From positions 1 through 64,000 of the forward strand of contig NZ_PPSM01000057.1 in the NCBI RefSeq assembly GCF_002916655.1: a stretch of DNA of 64,000 bases. Direction: 5' to 3'. Positions 63,148 through 64,000 of the stretch are shown in pieces. Source of the stretch: Novosphingobium sp. HII-3 (lineage in GTDB: Bacteria; Pseudomonadota; Alphaproteobacteria; Sphingomonadales; Sphingomonadaceae). A model generated the notes under the pieces. That model had not been told where the DNA came from, did not search any database, and saw nothing but the letters and a program-made list of their open reading frames with translations. Every line of letters begins with the position of its first letter. The stretch's first letter is position 1. A program made the translations under genes and the position numbers.

Positions 63148-63585
63148 TCAGTGCCCGTGCCTGGGCGCTTCCATGATTTCGGTCAGCTGGCCGCCCATGT
63201 CCCTGGGGTGGACGAAGAAGATCAGGGTCCCGTGCGCGCCCATGCGCGGCTCCCCCAGAACGCGCTTGCCCAGCTTCTCGAACCACGCCTTCGCGGCGTG
63301 GATGTCGGGCACTTCGTAGCAAATGTGATGCTGCCCCCCGAGCGGGTTCTTCTCCAGCCACTTGCCCACCGCAGAGTCGGGTGTCGTGGGCTGCAGCAAC
63401 TCCACCTGCGTGCCGGCCGTACCGTTCTCGCCGGGCGTGTTGACGAAGCAAACCCGCACCTGCTGGCTCTCCAGCACGAAGGGTTCCGTGATGTCCGTGG
63501 CGCCCATCACGTCGCGATAGAACGCGATCGCGGCATCAAGGTCCGGCGTCGCGACACCGATGTGGTTCATCCGGCCAAGCTTCAC
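63148..63585 (-). CDS. mce: Methylmalonyl-CoA epimerase
   Basis: This 145-residue vicinal-oxygen-chelate protein matches methylmalonyl-CoA epimerase: NHIGVATPDLDAAIAFYRDVMG at the start (first metal-ligand His), QVELLQPTTPDS with the Glu ligand, GGQHHICYEVPDI and the final FFVHPRDMGGQLTEIME. It converts (S)- to (R)-methylmalonyl-CoA. The GTG start at 63585 overlaps the thiolase stop (GTGA); a Met 5 codons further in is an alternative start. Confidence 0.92.
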   Translation of the reverse strand: MKLGRMNHIGVATPDLDAAIAFYRDVMGATDITEPFVLESQQVRVCFVNTPGENGTAGTQVELLQPTTPDSAVGKWLEKNPLGGQHHICYEVPDIHAAKAWFEKLGKRVLGEPRMGAHGTLIFFVHPRDMGGQLTEIMEAPRHGH

Positions 63586-64000
63586 GATCCTGCTCCCGCG
63601 TTCTCGATGACGAGGGCGATGCCCTGGCCGCCGCCGATGCACATCGTGATCAGGCCATAGCGACCGCCCACGCGCTTCAGCTCGTACATGCACTTGATGG
63701 TCAGCATCGTGCCCGTGGCGCCGACCGGATGGCCAATCGAGACTCCCGAGCCGTTGGGGTTTACCTTGTTCGCGTCGAAGCCGAGCGCCTTTGAGACGGC
63801 GGCGGCCTGCGCGGCGAAGGCCTCGTTGCTTTCGATGACGTCCATCTGGTCAAGCGTCAGCCCGGCGCGCTGCAGCGCGATGGGAACAGCTTGAATGGGG
63901 CCTTCGCCCATATATTCGGGCTCAACGCCGGCATGCCCCCAGGCGACGATCCGCGCCATGGGCTCGAGGCCTCGCTTCTCGACCTCGGAAGCGGTCGCCA
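63582..64000 (-). CDS. Acetyl-CoA acetyltransferase (thiolase), C-terminal part
   Basis: The window holds the last 138 or so codons; the gene continues beyond the right edge. The C-terminal thiolase features are visible: ESNEAFAAQ, GSGVSIGHPVGATGTM (second active-site His region), and TMCIGGGQGIALVIEN with the catalytic Cys in CIGGGQG. It belongs to the phaA-like thiolases that make or split acetoacetyl-CoA. Its stop overlaps the epimerase GTG, so it begins the cluster or an operon entering it. Substrate is inferred. Confidence 0.9.
   Translation of the reverse strand, partial: ATASEVEKRGLEPMARIVAWGHAGVEPEYMGEGPIQAVPIALQRAGLTLDQMDVIESNEAFAAQAAAVSKALGFDANKVNPNGSGVSIGHPVGATGTMLTIKCMYELKRVGGRYGLITMCIGGGQGIALVIENAGAGS

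Overview
This 64 kb window is GC-rich chromosomal DNA from an alphaproteobacterium, most likely a member of the Sphingomonadales (Novosphingobium- or Sphingobium-like). The evidence is gene order and protein character: recG divergent from a host-attachment protein gene and sdhE; a divL-tsaE-amgK-murU-addB-addA-trxA run; xerD beside aroK-aroB; Flp-type pilins; and a propionyl/methylmalonyl-CoA cluster. No database search was possible, so the genus is an inference. Most of the window is core genome.

Layout. 1-321: right end of an IS21-type insertion element that cut a GntR/FadR regulator gene. 439-10079: DNA repair and housekeeping (recG, host-attachment protein, sdhE, an SDR, mfd, an EAL-domain protein with a degenerate GGDEF, nadK). 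10190-16995: tRNA-Asn(GTT) carrying a 6.7 kb integrated element bounded by a perfect 20-bp direct repeat. The element encodes a P4-type integrase, a GTG-start partner gene, an AlpA-like 57-residue HTH protein, a DUF3987 ATPase, and a tightly packed five-gene operon of unknown small proteins. It also has a non-coding control region with nested inverted repeats and matching repeated motifs near both ends. 17286-21154: PilZ protein, stress-type SDR, and a two-gene membrane operon with a PepSY protein and a Fur-like box. 21155-27721: secA, argJ, GST, inositol-phosphatase-type enzyme, trxA. 27798-38809: the addA/addB/murU/amgK/tsaE/divL operon, reading leftward. 38959-46695: ahcY with a perfect 20-bp palindromic operator, a peroxiredoxin, an SDR, a polytopic membrane protein, folE, a phospholipase D-like protein and a secreted duplicated-domain protein. 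46724-48096: two identical tRNA-Arg(ACG) genes, a MutT-type Nudix gene and two orphan Flp pilins. 48128-56193: M48 protease, xerD, an unknown secreted protein with its small membrane partner, aroK-aroB, a POT transporter. 56201-64000: a leftward cluster for propionyl-CoA use (thiolase fragment, methylmalonyl-CoA epimerase and mutase, biotin synthase, biotin-dependent carboxylase alpha subunit), ending with csaA and a thioesterase-like gene.

How the parts work together. The divL operon combines a cell-cycle pseudokinase, tRNA modification (TsaE), peptidoglycan sugar salvage (AmgK/MurU) and double-strand-break repair (AddAB), with tight translational overlaps. The biotin synthase gene lies among enzymes of the propionyl-CoA route, whose carboxylase needs biotin. 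The most unusual parts are the small tRNA-Asn element, which has replication-type and integration genes but no capsid genes, and the DivL-like kinase, in which the phospho-acceptor histidine is a lysine. Neither has been tested here beyond reading the sequence.
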